The position numbers were made by a program, and so were the translations under genes. This document shows, piece by piece, positions 1 through 10,379 of a DNA stretch of 32,075 nucleotides. The stretch lies in the NCBI GenBank assembly GCA_000226015.1, contig JH152744.1, forward strand, positions 311,449 through 343,523, written 5' to 3'. The notes beneath the pieces were generated by a model. The model had not been told where the DNA came from. It saw only the letters and a list, made by a program, of their open reading frames with translations, and did no database searches. This stretch comes from Mnemiopsis leidyi (lineage: Eukaryota > Ctenophora > Tentaculata > Lobata > Bolinopsidae). The first letter of the stretch is position 1, and every line of letters begins with the position of its first letter.

Positions 1-15
1 AGAGAGAGAGAGAGA
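1..15. repeat. (AG)n microsatellite at the window edge
   Basis: The window opens with about seven AG units. The far end is a very long TC tract, so both edges may be places where assembly stopped in dinucleotide repeats. The stretch from here to 465 contains no exon I can support; it should be downstream intron of the kazrin gene. Confidence 0.8.
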
Positions 16-465
16 CAGCTAGTCTTTGTATGGGGCACCTCATCCAATACCTGATATAATCATGAACCGTACTGCGTCGAGGACATGCCACCTAATGAAC
101 ATTAAACTACGGAGTACCGGTCATGTAATAATGGTATAGAATTTAGAACGTGTCAAGCTGATGTATGATTAGGACGAAGTGACACCACCACCGGCAGAAG
201 CTTTATTGAGTTTGTTACATGAGCACAACTTATCATATCCGAGAGTGAAGAATCTTAGTAGAAGGCATGTAAACAGTTTACATTTTTTAGTTCCGGTATC
301 ATTAAAACAGTTTTAAACATCACCCCGGAGAAAATTTAACATAATCTCAATCTTGAGACCTAGCAATCGTGGGAATGTTTTACACGAAAAGAATGATTAG
401 TACATTCTTAGCCAGCAAGCATGTGTGGAATGCAAGCCACACTCAAAAATCTCCACACCTCTTAC

Positions 466-573
466 CTTGCCACTTTTGACATTTTCGCTACAAGCTTTAC
501 TGTACATCGGCATCTGAACTACGAGTTCCAGCCAGGCTACTACCGCTTCACTCTTCCAACGTACCATCGGTAC
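466..573 (-). CDS. KAZN: Kazrin exon 9: start of SAM domain 1
   Basis: Thirty-six codons between acceptor ACGTCAG and a consensus donor AAG|GTAAGA, phase 0 at both ends. The peptide contains MVRWKSEAVVAWLEL, MPMYSKAC and ENVKSGK, the opening helices of the first kazrin/liprin-type SAM domain. Vertebrate kazrin has MPMYVKACTENVKSGK at this place. The domain is cut here; the next exon must lie before position 1. Confidence 0.9.
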
Positions 574-3500
574 CTGACGTGAATGGTTAACGTTAAAAGT
601 TTCAAATGTGGCGCAATGTAATGCTACTGCTGGAGAATAGCGTATGTTTTCATTGGTAGGTTCGCATTGCCTTTTTCTACACAAATAAATGTAGATTGAA
701 ATACTCTGAATCGAGGAATCATTCAATAACCTGTCCTGGATTAATAGTGATGGGATTTCTGATGTGATTAAATTGAATACAATTCGATTTCGATTCGAAT
801 TCGGAACTAATATCAAAATTGTCGTTCTTCGCGATACTATAGCAAGAACCTTCCTTGGCACCAATGTGAAAATCTAGAATTATAAATAGAAGAAACATAA
901 ATTTAGAATTCGTATCTAAAGCCTCCTTAGCCTCGAAACATTAACAGCAACAGTATTACTAAGGACTGTTCTCAATCGTCTCAATTCTGAAATGATCTTT
1001 GATGCTCATTGCTCATTCAAAATTTTTTGCATATTTCCAGCACGGCACAATCGTGTTTCTATCAATATTTTCGCCTCCACAAAGCTGGCGCTACAAATTG
1101 TATAACTTCATTAGGGAGCGGTTGCAGATAAATATCTAGATTTTGAGCGGACCAGCCCACCAAATGTTGACAGGTTCAACAGATAATCTGCAGGCGTGAC
1201 TTCTCAAAGTTAAACCCTTCTTGCACGGCAGGTGCTATTCGGATTGTGTACAATTGCTGACTAACGTACGCATTACATTTACGGGACCAGATGTTTGGAT
1301 TAGCGTAGAAAGCCCGAACTTTCCAGACTAATCGTCTAGTCTCAAATTTCACATCGTAGTAGGAAAGCAGTGCGCAGGGCACGTTATTTTCCAAACTATA
1401 ATCATGATCCGGAAATGCACAAACCTCGGACAAAGAATCGAGAAGTTTCCTCTTTTCTCTTTCTGAATCCTCCGCAAACAACCCGAACTGTATTCTAGGT
1501 CTGTTCTTTTTCTTGGGGTTGGCCGCTGCGGCCTCCTCGCTCCCAAACGAGTCAGTGTCAGAGTCGTGGTGTCGGCGCAGGGTCAGGATCCGGGACAGTC
1601 CCGAACCCTTGCTGCCGACCGAAGACTTGCTTCGCAGACTGCTCGATCTAGACATGGTCCGAGAACGGAGGGAGTCTAGAGAGTTACACATGCACTCCTG
1701 AAACACAGAGATAGTCACGTACATGACATCTGTACAAAAAATCTGTGTTAAACGATGTGTATTTGATCGGTTATACTATTTTTAGAAAAGTGAATGTATT
1801 TAGAATCCTTGCTTACTCTTCGCATTAAAACTTATCAATTCAAATAGTTTTCTGTTGATACGAGATTATCACACCGATTTGATTAGCTCTAAAAATAGCA
1901 GTAGCCAGCATGTCACACTCTTAAAACTTAAACATGCGTCTATCTACCTGGGAGAATCGCTCATGTTCGTCTTGAAGTGACTTGATGGCACTATCTCTGA
2001 ACTTCACTTCCTGTTGTAGGCTCTCGCATCTGGGAATTCGTGTTTGGTTCACTCACTCAAACAAATTAAAGTATCTCCATATTAAAGTACCCACTCAATT
2101 AAATTAAAGTATCTCCATATTAAAGTACCCACTCAAACAAATTAAAGTATCTCCATATTAAAGTACCCACTCAAACAAATTAAAGTATCTCCAAATAAGA
2201 GTACTCACTCTAACAAATTAAAGTATCTCCAAACTAAAGTACCCACTCTAACAAATTAAAGTACCCTGTCATTTCATATCTTACAAATCATCTCAAACAT
2301 TTTAGCATCTTAAAAATTTTACGTTATGGCCGGAATCAGGATATGATGCAACTGCAAGGCGAATTATGACGATGATAAATGGTGATGAAATTGATGATGA
2401 ATCATAATGATAGTGGATGTGATGAGCAGTACATAACTGCCATGACGTTAAGTTAGGTGGAGTTAGAAACTTGATATTCCTTAAAATGGACTCCGATCTT
2501 TTGTTTTTAGGTGACATAATTTGTGATCGATCCTCTAATCGGTATTCATGCCAAGCCTACTGTTGTCTGTTGATAGAAGACTAAGGTGTGAACACTGAAC
2601 AGTAATATGCAGTTTATCAACGATATAAAGCGTGCTCCAATTGTCTTAGATCAAGACGTGGATCGAGCAAGGGTTCTATCAAAAATTCAGTGTTATACAT
2701 CTTATAAATTAACGTATTTTATAAATTAACGTACATATAATAAACCATTAAGTATTGTTGTAAGTGATTTTCGATCTAGGAGACTTGTACGATGTACACA
2801 TATTTAAACCCAGTAGGCCCAGCGAGTAAGTTCTGTGTAAAACGAGTGTAGCGCACTTCAGCACACGCCCCCCATTTCCTTCTCGCCGTAACTTTGGTCT
2901 TCGGACCTCGCACACAGCGAGGTTCAGTCATTGTTAGCGAAAAGAAAGCCCGTCCTACTGATTGGCTTAAATCGATCACGTGATTTTCTTCTGTTTTCAC
3001 ATTGGTTATCGTTTCTCACGTGTTGTTGTTTCAACCCTTTACCCGTTGGGCTACCAAGAATAGAAGCGCATTGTGTGGCCCACAATGAGCTAGCAGGAAA
3101 TGGAATTGTTAACAAGGTGTCCAGGACTGAAGTTTACTGGTAGGAGAAAACAAGCTGCAAGCCTGCCCCCTCCCCAAGAGTGCCCCCTCCCCAACGTGTA
3201 ACCCTTAACACAACACATTTCACTGTGACGTCACCTCAATTAGGGTTGTCAGACATGGCGTAATGCTCCGAAACAGCCAACACGGTAAACGTGTACCCAG
3301 GGCTAGTAATACTGGCAGTACAGACAACTGCGATAACATGAGCTGTGAGCACCACCAAATCGGGGAGTTACAGCTCGGGTCAGAGCACGGAACTTGACGT
3401 GAAGTCTTATCTCGGTCGTTAGATTTGACGGTTAAATTTGACGGTCAAATTTTAACTTTTATGAGAACGATAATAACCAGGAGAGCTGCCAGATTCAAAA

Positions 3501-6500
3501 ATGTATGTGCTGCAGGACCTGGTGTTTTTCTACAGTTTTAGAACGAAAAGTGACAAAAACTGCCAAGATGTTGTGTCTTCACAAAAAAGGTCTTTCGGGA
3601 AATTACCAAATTTTCATATTATGTGCGTTTTGTAATGACATAATGGATCAAAATGTTATTTAGAACCTTAGTATTAAAGAATTATTCAGCTTACGGCTCA
3701 AAAATATTATGTTCACGGTGTTTTACGTTCTTTACAAGTAGCTATTTCGATCATTTGTTTAACCATTCAATAATACAATTAACTAGTGATTAACATTCAG
3801 TTGATTTTAATTAAGTTTATGCTGTCGGCTCAACTCTTTGCATTAAAATGCGGCCCGGGGGAAAATGTTCATATTCAAGAGTTGACGACGTTCCCTACAA
3901 GTTGCCTACAACAAGCAGCAACCCTATCAACTAATAAGCTTGTCAGGAGACAAGAGAGTAGGAACTTCTAGTTGTTTGAGCATCAGAACCACAACCTTGG
4001 GTGTTCCGGGAACTTTCTAGATCAGTTTCTAAAAATAACCATACCTCTCTAGTACACACGATTACATGCGATTATAAATCAGTGTCCTCTATCAAATGAC
4101 TAAGGACAAATCCCCCGTATGTAATGCGAACTTACAATCTCTTTTCTCAACTGACGATAAAGAAGAAAACACATATGCATAGCCAATATTCTGTTACTTG
4201 GTAAGCAATCGTGAGTCTTAATGTCATTGTACAAACTATCGCCATTCGCCAATGTTATATAAATATAACAAGTGTTCTCAGTTGCAGCCCAAAGACTTGT
4301 TTGCAACTCAAACTTCGATAAACAGTTTCAGTTTGTATGTCTGTCTGTCTGTCGAATCAGACGTCAGACTTGCCGACAAAACGAGATTCTGTTTGGCGGG
4401 AAGTCTTTACAAATTAACTTACGGTGGACTTTAAGGTGATAAAATCGGCGAAGCGCATCTAGAGGGTTGAAAATTGGCTAACGATGACACAAGACAGAAG
4501 ATATGGACTGGAACTGGTTCGGACGGGACACGTCAATTGGTCGGTAACGGCAGCCGGCAGCGTGTTTTTGAATGGTCCAATTCACTTAGATCAAATCATT
4601 CTCTGTCAGTGGCTGATAAGTGTATCTGGAATTTAGACGCTGAATGGATTAGACTTAAACTGTTTACCGATTGCAGACCCTGGTATTTTAAAGTCTTCTT
4701 TTTCATTTCAACCCGGTCTATAAAAAGGCGCTTAGATATTATGAATTTTGTAGTTTTAAACTCGGATAAAATTTATAGTCCTATTTCTCGCCAGTATCGG
4801 CATTAAGTAAATAAGAAGTTATCTGATGAGCCAGTAGAAAAAATTATGAAAACAATGATACACTGGATTAATACACTGTGTATGGTGTACAGTCTGAATT
4901 CACCAGGTCTGAATTAAACTAGACACTAATTAGCCCAAACTTTAACCACAAAAACCATTCTCTTGTATTCTATCACTCGGGCTAGGATGTTGCGAAACCG
5001 CAAACTCACATTCAAAAGTACACTTCTTCTTATCGGAACGAATTTAAAACTCTCCACACACTTAGTCAAACACTTTCCCACGTTCGTCCAACATACTGAT
5101 ACCCAGTATTAATTACCACTCTGATAATGGACTCGCCCCGATACACTGAATTTCTCCACTTAATTCAGCTAAATTAGCTCGGATTGACGGTAAATTATTG
5201 ATAATGGGGTGCACTTTGGAGGTGCGCTCTTCCGCCCGGCCGTACCGATGGGGAGGAGGGCCGGATACGGGCCGAGCTCGTTAACTGTCTGCTACAATCC
5301 ATCAGACAATGCGCAAAAAGTGGACAAAACTGAGTCTGGATTGTTCATGGGCAGGGTTTGTGGCAGGAATTGTTAGACCTTTTGTTTTGACTTTTCCTCG
5401 AAAGAAAAGGAGATCTGGCGTTAAATACAAATAACAGGTAAAAATTCGTGGGAAATTTATAAAATTTCTATTGATTGGGTGTAAATTGAAGGTGTCAAAT
5501 TTACGTTTGAAATGGCACTTTACTATATTTTCCGGGTTCGCACACCATCGAGAAAATCTTTCTTTATTGGTACACAAGTTACTTATCATTTACAAGTAAG
5601 TAACAGGTGTGTGGGAGTTGACAAATATTCTAATCGAGACAAGTATTCTTAGTCCTCAAGTAGAAGTTTTAAATATAGAGTAGCAGTGCACAGACGCATA
5701 ACCACAAAGTATATCATATAGTGGTTGCCGATTTAAAAATTTGCGGTTTGTGGCCAACCACTCCGCCCAGACTACTTCATTTCCTGTACCCTAAACTTTT
5801 CGCACACGACCACTATTTACTATTCAAGTTAATACCTAAACCGGGGTGGTGTGAAAATAATTGAAAATCCCGTACAAGGTCGTCCGAAGATCGCCATCCA
5901 CAAGGCTCTGGATTTAGGTGCCCGATAAATTAATCATCACAAGATCTCAGATGGCACAGAGCACAGAATTCCAGGATTTATCCGCTAGATAAGTGTACGA
6001 GGCAGACAGACTAACTACACGATTTCCAACTTCATATTATCTGAGCCAGCCTCAGGACATGACAAGTGCTATTTGATCCAGCAGCGAGCACAGCTGGTCA
6101 CGTGATCGCTACAGCTTGGTCAGGCACCATGATGTCACGTGTCAAGATGAGGATATCTCATCTCTGTTCCGGTAACACTTACAGCACCCTCCGGTCCCCT
6201 TTTTACCAATCAAGAGAACAACTCACTAATTGAGTTGAGTGCCGTAGTGTAGTTGATTACAGGATGGTTCCAGTTAATGTTGTAAAGTTTGTAACTCGAT
6301 ATTAGTGCGGGATGAACTACAAGAAACAGGACACAGATGTCCCCCACTTAAGTGCCCTGGCCCGCTAAAATACCCAAAATAGTAAATTCCTCACTTAACT
6401 CCCATTTGGAGAGAGCAGAGCTAATTTGCTTAGGTGTAGGTAGAGCTTAGAACAAGGAAATAGACGCCACAGTAGTTCCATTAGTTTTTAATCTGGGTAA

Positions 6501-9320
6501 ACTGTTAATTGTTTTCCAAAATTCCAGATCACTGTTGCGTTACAACTAACTATCCGAGTAACTATGGGCCTGTGACTTCGATTTCGCAGCTTAATAAGCC
6601 CTGTCCGCAATTACATAACATCATCCGCAATTTTGTAAAAGTTCAGACATCACATACATCAATGTTCTTAGTAACTTGCCTCCACTTATCTCATCTAAAT
6701 ACCATTCCATCTAAACCCAACCTAGTCAAAGCACTTGTTCTAAACATTTCAACCAATTTTCCCAACATCGGAGACAGCTATGATCAAATATAGACCTGCT
6801 CGGCCTAGTATCGACAAGTGTTTAAGCAGTTAAGCTATTATGTAATTATGAGCGCGACAGGGCTAACTCCAGCTTAGCTACCTGCTTAGTTGTCTACTGA
6901 GTATATTGGGAGAAGAGCTATTGGCTATGGGGAGGTGTCAGTGTATCATTACGTTAGGGGATAACGTAATATCGCACAGTCTATCAGTTGTAGGAACAAC
7001 GTGCACTGTAAAGCTGTGTTGGCAAATAATTTGGAGTTTATTTTTAGTTATGTGAGGCCACTAAACTTGCACGTATATCGAGTTTTAACAATGTAAGACC
7101 GAAATTAAGGTTAAGTAGGTTTATCAAACTGAATTTACCACTTGATCAAGTGCCCAAAAATTGAGGAGAAATAGTATCATATTCTGATCATGGCACTTGG
7201 CAGGGATTTAAGTATTTCAGTCAAGTTAAAAATTTAATAAAAACTAGATTCTTATGTGGAATATCAAACATGTAAAAAAAGTCCCAAATGTAAAACAACT
7301 TATTCAGCTGACCTGTCCTCGACTTCACGGAGCTGCTTCATGATGTCCCACTTATCTGACTCCATGTTGTCTCGCTCCACGATAATACTGTCCCGCTCCC
7401 TCAACAACATGTCACGTTCTGCTACCAGAGGTTCGTGTTCCGCCAGCATCTTGTCGCGCTCCGCAAGCGCCGCGTCCCGCTCGGCGATCGCAGCTTCGTA
7501 CCGATTATGGGAGGTAGTCAGCTTCTCTTCGCATTCCCCGACGTAATTGTTCAGCTAGAGAATTTTAGACAGCGTTATTTGATTAATTAATTGAGCTTTT
7601 GAGAGAAGAGAAGTTAACAAATTATACGGTTTCAAAGTTTACAAACGAATAAGAAGGCATTAAAGGTCTGTGTTCTAAATCCGGCGAAAGTGCATGAGCC
7701 ATGTAATTATTTTATTTTAAACATTCGGTATATTTCTTAGTCAGTAAATTTCTTATCAGAGTACAAACTGGAGAAATTATCCCTCCGTTCCTCGCATAAA
7801 ATAATTTAAAATGCCGACAGCTCATCTTGAAATACGAAAGTCTAATTCTATAACGACATCAAGTTTACTGATTGTTATTTTAGGCTGAACATAAAAAAGC
7901 AAATCTCGAGATTAGGCGACATGTACCTGCTTCTGCTTATCCTCTAAGATTCCGTGAATTTTCCTGATATTTTCAACGAGATCGGCCCGGTCGATGACGA
8001 GTTCTCGCTCCCTGGTTTTGCAAACAAGCAGCTCCTTTTCTAACGAGGATATGTATGTCTCTGTCCTATCCTGTTCCGTTAGCTGAACCTATAACACATG
8101 AAAATATCAACCTAAGGAAATCCCCAGATCCGCCAATCCTAGAAGAGTGCGCTAAGGGCAGTTGCCTAAGCAATCTTCTCCGGTCGACTCAGCCGAATGA
8201 CTGGAAAACCGTGATTAAGGGGCATATGAGGATGGTCTCCGCTAAAAGATCTAGAATCTTCCAGGAGCCCCTAAAGTAAAACTGCAAAAGCCTGGGTACA
8301 GGTGTAACAAATACAAATACTTTTTGTAACAGAGACATGTTTATGTTATAACGATCTGAGCGAAATTGGCATTGGCTTATATTATGGTTGCAAAACTCAC
8401 GTTATACTGATTTCGTGTCTGTTTTATGATTCCCTGTTCCTCTAAAGTGGGCTGATATGTTAGGCCTCTGATAAGTGTTCCAGTACCCCGTTCGTCTACT
8501 CTTATCTACAGAATGATTTCTATCAACTTCAGGAAGCAATTCCAGACGCACAACGACAGCAAAAATGCTAATTATTTTTCAAACAGAAGTCGATTTTATA
8601 CCACACGTTTACTACTAGCCTAACTTACCAAGATTAGTGAGTGACAATTATTAATTTGTCTAAAAATATTGTCAAAGTTTACCTGATTATTGTCGGGGAG
8701 ACCGATTCCTTCATCATCAGATAATTTACAAAGTTTATTTGGATCATCTATGTGCAAATACGAGTCCTGAAATTTGATTGATCGTAGAAGGAAATGATAA
8801 AATAATAGGTTATTGAAACATAACCTTGTGAAGTAAATTGTGTCATAGAAAAACATAGAAGAAAACTAACTAGGTCTGATATAGAAGTCTGAGTTGTCTC
8901 CTTGGCAGCGGTGGAATCAGTTCTTTCCAATTCGTCACTTATCTGGTTGTGAACCTCGTTCAAGCAGTCTTCTAATTCCTGGGTGATACTTAAAATTCGC
9001 AAAGATATTCGGGACAAATGAAAAAAACTAATCAATGCCTAGCCTTTTGGTCTTTGGAAACCTTACAGAATACCTAAAAGCAAAAAAAGGAGTTCTAGTA
9101 AAATTCCAATAATGTATCAAACCTGAAGATATCCAGAACAGTCTTCATTGTCAATTGCTCCAGCAAATGAATCAAAAGTTATTGATTGGTCAACCCTATC
9201 TTTAGTGCATTTTAAGATTTGGTGCAGCTGAGACAAATCATGAAGTTTTCTCTGATTTTGCTCTCCATCAAGCAAACTGTCAATGATGTCAAAGGCATGA
9301 TCGAAATCTTGCATTGACAT
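466..9320 (-). CDS. KAZN: Kazrin orthologue, multi-exon, 3' end outside window
   Basis: Ten minus-strand exons, 5' to 3': 9320-9123, 8978-8871, 8766-8683, 8505-8401, 8088-7927, 7554-7313, 2029-1948, 1697-1425 and 573-466 (the ATG exon also has about 20 nt of 5' UTR). They give about 454 residues. All introns are GT..AG and phase 0 except 7313/2029, which is phase 2. Kazrin is a coiled-coil plus SAM scaffold of the liprin-like family, linked in vertebrates to desmosomes, cytoskeleton and endosome transport. Recognition rests on three collinear parts: a coiled coil resembling kazrin's (a segment ending EREKWELR in vertebrates, ESDKWDIMKQL here), a Ser/Arg linker with a basic patch (NPKKKNRPR) followed by GLFAEDS (GLFDDS in vertebrates), and a SAM start with VVAWLE, MPMY, ENVKSGK. 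The N-terminal 165 residues do not resemble vertebrate kazrin to my eye. The rest of SAM1 and later SAM domains would lie left of position 1. The family call is from memory, not a search. Confidence 0.8.
574..1424 (-). other. Kazrin intron 8
   Basis: An 851-bp AT-rich stretch between the linker exon and the SAM exon. Open frames here have no splice or family support. The part adjoining 1424 stays open in the exon frame and could be read through. Confidence 0.7.
1425..1697 (-). CDS. KAZN: Kazrin Ser/Arg-rich linker exon 8
   Basis: Ninety-one codons from acceptor TTTCAG, starting ECMCNSLDSLRSRTMS. It holds an SR-rich stretch, GSGLSRIL, acidic DSDTDSFGSEEAA, a basic NPKKKNRPR patch that could be a nuclear localisation signal, and QFGLFAEDSEREKRKLL. 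Vertebrate kazrin has a similarly placed basic segment followed by GLFDDSDS. I end the exon at GAG|GTTTGT, which is phase 0 and matches the next exon; the donor is weak and the frame stays open to about 1179, so a longer form is possible. Confidence 0.75.
1948..2029 (-). CDS. KAZN: Kazrin coiled-coil exon 7
   Basis: Eighty-two bases: one base completing an Arg codon, then 27 codons CESLQQEVKFRDSAIKSLQ to RFSQ, ending CAG|GTAGAT. The acceptor is CCCAG next to 2030. This matches the end of the kazrin coiled coil (LRSQLDLKDNRMKELE in vertebrates). A 38-bp tandem array lies about 20 bp upstream of the acceptor. Confidence 0.82.
2051..2265. repeat. Tandem repeat, 38-bp unit, about 5.5 copies
   Basis: The unit begins ACTCAAACAAATTAAAGTAT and continues through CTCCATATTAAAGTACCC. 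Left copies are nearly identical; right copies have diverged (ACTCTAAC for ACTCAAAC, CAAACTAA for CATATTAA). Each unit contains two ATTAAAGTA half-repeats, so it probably grew from a shorter 19-bp motif. It lies within the kazrin intron just upstream of the exon 7 acceptor. Confidence 0.92.
2961..3022. promoter_or_regulatory. Duplicated CCAAT/E-box module
   Basis: ATTGG (inverted CCAAT) at 2961 and 3001 and CACGTG at 2977 and 3017. Each pair is spaced identically (16 bases start to start) and the pairs are 40 bases apart. CCAAT is the usual NF-Y site and CACGTG the usual USF/MYC/MITF-type bHLH site. The module lies between the coiled-coil exons 6 and 7 of kazrin, so it could drive a shorter transcript containing the linker and SAM part. 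That role is inference. Confidence 0.45.
7313..7554 (-). CDS. KAZN: Kazrin coiled-coil exon 6 with ERD heptads
   Basis: Eighty codons plus two bases, between acceptor CTCTAG and donor ACAG|GTCAGC. It begins LNNYVGECEEKL. Residues from about 24 on form six consecutive seven-residue units, five of them containing ERD (AERDAAL, AERDKML, AEHEPLV, AERDMLL, RERDSII, VERDNME). The ending ESDKWDIMKQLREVED resembles vertebrate kazrin EREKWELRRQ. It leaves phase 2 and joins the A that opens exon 7 to make Arg. The exon is more GC-rich than its introns. Confidence 0.85.
7555..7926 (-). other. Kazrin intron 5
   Basis: A 372-bp AT-rich intron with consensus ends. I see nothing else in it. Confidence 0.75.
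7927..8088 (-). CDS. KAZN: Kazrin coiled-coil exon 5
   Basis: Fifty-four codons between acceptor TTATAG and donor CAG|GTACAT, phase 0. The peptide runs VQLTEQDRTETY to ILEDKQKQ with regular hydrophobic spacing typical of a coiled coil. Its second half (DLVENIRKIHGILEDKQKQL with the next exon) resembles the kazrin stretch containing LYATLESREEQL. Confidence 0.8.
8128..8320 (+). mobile_element. Short dispersed repeat copy 1 (SINE-like)
   Basis: About 190 bp shared with 11030-11219 at roughly 85 percent by eye, from ATCCGCCAATCCTAGAAGAG to a tail ACAAATACAAATAC. Constant length, abrupt ends and an A-rich repetitive tail on one side fit a short retroposon in plus orientation. No clear pol III A or B box is visible. 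It lies in kazrin intron 4, antisense to the gene; a 74-codon frame across it is chance. Confidence 0.75.
8401..8505 (-). CDS. KAZN: Kazrin coding exon 4
   Basis: Thirty-five codons between acceptor TTCTGTAG and the near-consensus donor AAC|GTGAGT, phase 0. It starts IRVDERGTG and ends IIKQTRNQYN, leading into the coiled coil of the next exon. The exon is open in this frame only and has good sites at both ends, so I accept it although no homologue comes to mind for this segment. Confidence 0.68.
8683..8766 (-). CDS. KAZN: Kazrin coding exon 3
   Basis: Twenty-eight codons (DSYLHIDDPNK...LPDNNQ) between acceptor AAATTTCAG and donor CAG|GTAAAC, phase 0 at both ends. Asp-rich linker without a recognisable domain. 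Confidence 0.7.
8871..8978 (-). CDS. KAZN: Kazrin coding exon 2
   Basis: Thirty-six codons between acceptor CACCCAG and donor CTA|GTTAGT, both in phase 0. The peptide (ELEDCLNEVHNQ...SISDL) is acidic and helical at its start and Ser/Thr-rich at its end. It links the N-terminal exon to the coiled coil. Confidence 0.72.
9123..9320 (-). CDS. KAZN: Kazrin first coding exon
   Basis: Sixty-six codons beginning MSMQDFDHAFD and ending SGYLQ at a CAG|GTTTGA donor. The start is supported by an in-frame TGA a few codons upstream and by an acceptor-like CCCAG at 9341-9345, so a 5' UTR exon probably lies further right. The peptide is acidic with predicted helix. It is not obviously similar to the vertebrate kazrin N-terminus, so this end is the least certain part of the gene. 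Confidence 0.72.
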
Positions 9321-9340
9321 TTCTACATAGCTACATCATT

Positions 9341-9690
9341 CTGGGATAAAGGAGAAGGTAACAATGATGTTAAAATACAACTTTAAAGGAGAGTGTGTGA
9401 GTGTGTGGGCAATTTGTTAAGTCAATAAAAATCTTAAATTATTTCCTCTAAATAATGATACAATAATGTGATTGTGATAATTGTGAGGATCACTGATAAA
9501 GAACAAGACAAGATACTCAATCACCAAGACTTTAAAAGGGAGATCAAGTCGGTTTGGCAGCTTAGAAGGTAACTGTCATACCAGTAGTGATAGGCTAGGG
9601 CACTAGGTGCAGTAACACCTAACTTCAGAGGGTATCTTGATTCAGTCAGCTGCAAACTCAGAGTAAGCAACCTTCAGAAAACTGTGATGT
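9341..9690. other. Upstream flank of kazrin
   Basis: AT-rich sequence just beyond the first coding exon. It should be an intron within the 5' UTR or the upstream region. I see no CCAAT or TATA arrangement that would mark a promoter. Confidence 0.4.
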
Positions 9691-10046
9691 TAATTGGTAA
9701 TCACGTTTTGATGTTCAACGTCATAGTCGTACTGAAATACTAGCGAATTAGAAATATACTGAAGAGACTAAAGCTGATAAACATTAATTTAAAGCTAGAT
9801 AAGATATCTAGCTTGTAATTTATTTTTATCAGCTTTACGAATAACGCCTTTTAGTACCCAGTATTTAAAGTTCTAATATTATTTATTTTATTTCTTAAAT
9901 ATTTGCTCCAGTTGTTTAGTTATTTAAAGGTTTTAGTTTTTTACCGGTTCTGTACAAATTTCTTTTAGTCTCTTCAGTATATTCCTAATTTTCTAGTATT
10001 TTCGTTTGATTATGAATTTGAACATTGAAACGTGATTACCAATTAA
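9691..10046. mobile_element. MITE with long inverted repeats and TTAA flanks
   Basis: The outer arms pair over about 80 bp: TTGGTAATCACGTTT at 9695 against its complement ending at 10042, and GAATATACTGAAGAGACTAAA-like sequence further in. TTAA flanks both ends, as expected for TTAA-targeting transposons (piggyBac or Kolobok type), although the tips do not look like classic piggyBac tips. A second nested hairpin (AAAGCTGATAAA..TTTATCAGCTTT around AAGCTAGATA/TATCTAGCTT) fills the centre. At about 350 bp it has no room for a transposase and is non-autonomous. Confidence 0.8.
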
Positions 10047-10379
10047 CAACTTGTGTCCCTTGTCAGAGTCTACTCAGAGAAAACGAGAAATTTTGAACAA
10101 TCAGATTTCTCATGAGACTCAATAACACTTCACGACTACACCAAGTTAATTTGACCTTTGTGTCTTTTTTCACTGATTTCTGTTTTTGAATTTAGGTTTC
10201 TTTGTTGTCTTGTTTAGTTAAGCCTAGTTTGTTTCAGTTTTTGTATTTTTAGATTATACACTTCACATATTCTCTAATCTCTCTATTTGTTGATTAGTAG
10301 AAAAAATATTTGTTGATTTGTAGATAATCCTAATGAGGGTTAATTTTTAATTCTATCTTCAAGGTATGTGTGCTGCATA

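Larger units (their letters stand above)
2030..7312 (-). other. Kazrin large intron 6
   Basis: A 5.3-kb intron. Besides the tandem array and the CCAAT/E-box module at 2961-3022, it has a GC-rich patch at 5215-5280, short (GTCT)n at 4338-4353, and two CACGTG sites at 6099-6104 and 6136-6141 with a CCAAT at 6206. The open frames here (for example 4474-4806 plus strand) lack splice sites, family likeness or codon bias, and I do not call them genes. Confidence 0.7.

Noticed and set aside
4474-4806. Plus-strand 110-codon open frame
   Set aside because: It lies within a kazrin intron, has no splice signals, no domain and no polyadenylation context; composition looks random.
7256-7546. Plus-strand frame rich in Ser and Arg (LSRS repeats)
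   Set aside because: It is the antisense reflection of the ERD heptads of kazrin exon 6, which has splice sites and family likeness on the minus strand.
8055-8279. Plus-strand 74-codon open frame
   Set aside because: It crosses kazrin exon 5 antisense and the dispersed repeat at 8128; the second copy of the repeat does not keep the frame.
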